NCBI GenBank assembly: GCA_913009515.1
Contig: CAJVYO010000105.1
Span: forward strand, 1 to 6,398
Source: an uncultured Methylococcaceae bacterium
GTDB lineage: Bacteria > Pseudomonadota > Gammaproteobacteria > Methylococcales > Methylomonadaceae
Direction of reading: 5' to 3'
Length of the DNA: 6,398 nt
In this document: positions 5,873-6,398 of the stretch, one piece after another
How positions within the stretch are numbered: position 1 is the stretch's first letter
Layout of the letters: each line of letters begins with the position of its first letter
Notes under the pieces: generated by a model
What the model was told of the DNA's origin: nothing
Seen by the model: the letters and a program-made list of their open reading frames with translations, nothing else
Databases searched by the model: none
Program-made: the position numbers and the translations under genes

Positions 5873-6214
5873 ATGGAATTAGTACAATTTATAGCAGCAG
5901 TAAAAGCAAATAAGCCGATTAATTTTAATGACGTAATGGCGATTATTGAAGAGCATTATCATTATGCTGCGACGACATTTAAAAATGGCGAATTAACCAA
6001 TGAACAAGGCACAAATGAGGGGTCTTGCAAAATTTTTGCTTTTGCTCATTTGCATGATTTAAATCAACAGCAGACGTTGAGTTTATTTGGTGATTTTTAT
6101 CAAGATGTTTTGCAAGATCCACAGGGTGAAGGGCATCAAAATATTCGCCAATTTATGTTGCAGGGTTGGCAGGGTATTGATTTTGGTGGAGAGACAGTTT
6201 TAACGCTAAAATGA
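5873..6214 (+). CDS. HopJ-family protein (named as type III effector family, probably housekeeping)
   Basis: A 113-residue acidic, soluble protein matching the HopJ family by its general pattern: the NFNDVMAIIEEHYHYAATTFKNG segment region (17-39), then ELTNEQGTNEGSCKIFAFAHL (40-60), and QTLSLFGDFYQDVL (67-80) with GxGHQNIRQF (86-94) near the end. The length is the family norm. The family was named from a Pseudomonas syringae protein, yet homologues are widespread in free-living gammaproteobacteria without type III secretion, and there is no secretion gene or chaperone nearby. No signal peptide or membrane segment is seen. Conserved His and Asn/Glu residues (HYHY at 28-31, NEQGTNEGS at 43-51) could bind a metal or a ligand, but no activity is known to me. 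Its stop overlaps the next gene's start in ATGA, which indicates coupling with an FAD oxidoreductase. A TATAAT box and a palindrome lie upstream. Confidence 0.85.
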   Translation: MELVQFIAAVKANKPINFNDVMAIIEEHYHYAATTFKNGELTNEQGTNEGSCKIFAFAHLHDLNQQQTLSLFGDFYQDVLQDPQGEGHQNIRQFMLQGWQGIDFGGETVLTLK

Positions 6215-6398
6215 AATCGCTGGACTATTTAATTGTCGGGCAAGGGTTGGCGGGTAGTTTATTAGCATGGGAGTTGATGCAGCGAGGCTGTCGGGTTGAG
6301 GTGGTGGATAATCAGGCCGAAAATGCATCAAAAGTTGCAGCGGGATTAATTAACCCGGTGACGGGAATGCGTTGGGTAAAACAGCCTAATATTGAAGC
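6211..6398 (+). CDS. FAD-dependent oxidoreductase, DAO/MnmC-like (partial, C-terminus outside window)
   Basis: The first 62 residues of an FAD-binding oxidoreductase; the frame is open to the right edge. The N-terminal Rossmann motif is YLIVGQGLAGSLLAWEL (6-22), with the GxGxxG dinucleotide-binding loop. The second beta strand ends in VEVVDN (30-35), where the acidic Asp34 would contact the FAD ribose. SKVAAGLINPVTGMRWVK (40-57) is characteristic of the D-amino-acid-oxidase/glycine-oxidase superfamily, including the MnmC oxidase domain and its stand-alone relatives. Its ATG lies within the stop of the HopJ gene (ATGA), so it is translationally coupled and probably cotranscribed. The substrate cannot be assigned from this fragment. 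Confidence 0.85.
   Translation, partial: MKSLDYLIVGQGLAGSLLAWELMQRGCRVEVVDNQAENASKVAAGLINPVTGMRWVKQPNIE

Noticed and set aside
5873..6214. Type III secretion effector locus
   Set aside because: Only the family name suggests it; no secretion apparatus, chaperone or hrp-type promoter is visible, and the gene is coupled to a metabolic-type flavoenzyme.

Overview
The window is AT-rich chromosomal DNA, most likely from a gammaproteobacterium. The lineage call rests on RdgC (a beta/gammaproteobacterial family), a HopJ-family protein, an OprI/Lpp-type alanine-zipper lipoprotein and a YbiS/ErfK-type L,D-transpeptidase. A low-GC methanotroph or sulfur-oxidiser relative would fit, but nothing here fixes genus. 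I see no mobile element, CRISPR array, tRNA or rRNA. Coding density is high and no gene-free stretch reaches 300 bases.

Layout. (1) Positions 1-483, minus strand: the N-terminal 161 residues of an alpha-D-phosphohexomutase of the PGM1-like phosphoglucomutase type, running off the left edge. (2) A 56-bp divergent spacer with a palindromic -10-like box. (3) 540-1079, plus: a small exported YkuD-domain L,D-transpeptidase with an unusual TQGC active-site motif. (4) 1160-1459, plus: an Lpp/OprI-like outer-membrane lipoprotein with its own good sigma-70-type promoter, an unbroken heptad pattern and a C-terminal lysine. (5) 2476-1490, minus and convergent with it: a second, YbiS/ErfK-like L,D-transpeptidase. 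A long inverted repeat lies at the convergent junction. (6) 3384-2476, minus: rdgC, overlapping the transpeptidase start by one base (TAATG). (7) 5762-3423, minus: a two-transmembrane methyl-accepting chemotaxis protein with a large periplasmic Cache-like sensor. (8) A 110-bp divergent regulatory spacer holding a 17-bp tandem repeat and a perfect 19-bp palindrome next to a TATAAT box. (9) 5873-6214, plus: a HopJ-family protein, overlapping (ATGA) the start of (10) an FAD-dependent oxidoreductase cut by the right edge.

The main functional theme is an envelope-tethering neighbourhood. A Braun-type lipoprotein ending in lysine sits between two L,D-transpeptidases, the enzyme class that in enterics joins the Lpp C-terminal lysine to meso-diaminopimelate of peptidoglycan. 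The YbiS-like enzyme is the likelier attachment enzyme; the TQGC enzyme may do another reaction. rdgC, the chemotaxis receptor and the HopJ/FAD pair look unrelated in function. The best candidates for undescribed biology are the dyad-plus-repeat intergenic region (5765-5840) and the specialisation of the lipoprotein/transpeptidase set. I see no clear novel defence or biosynthetic system.
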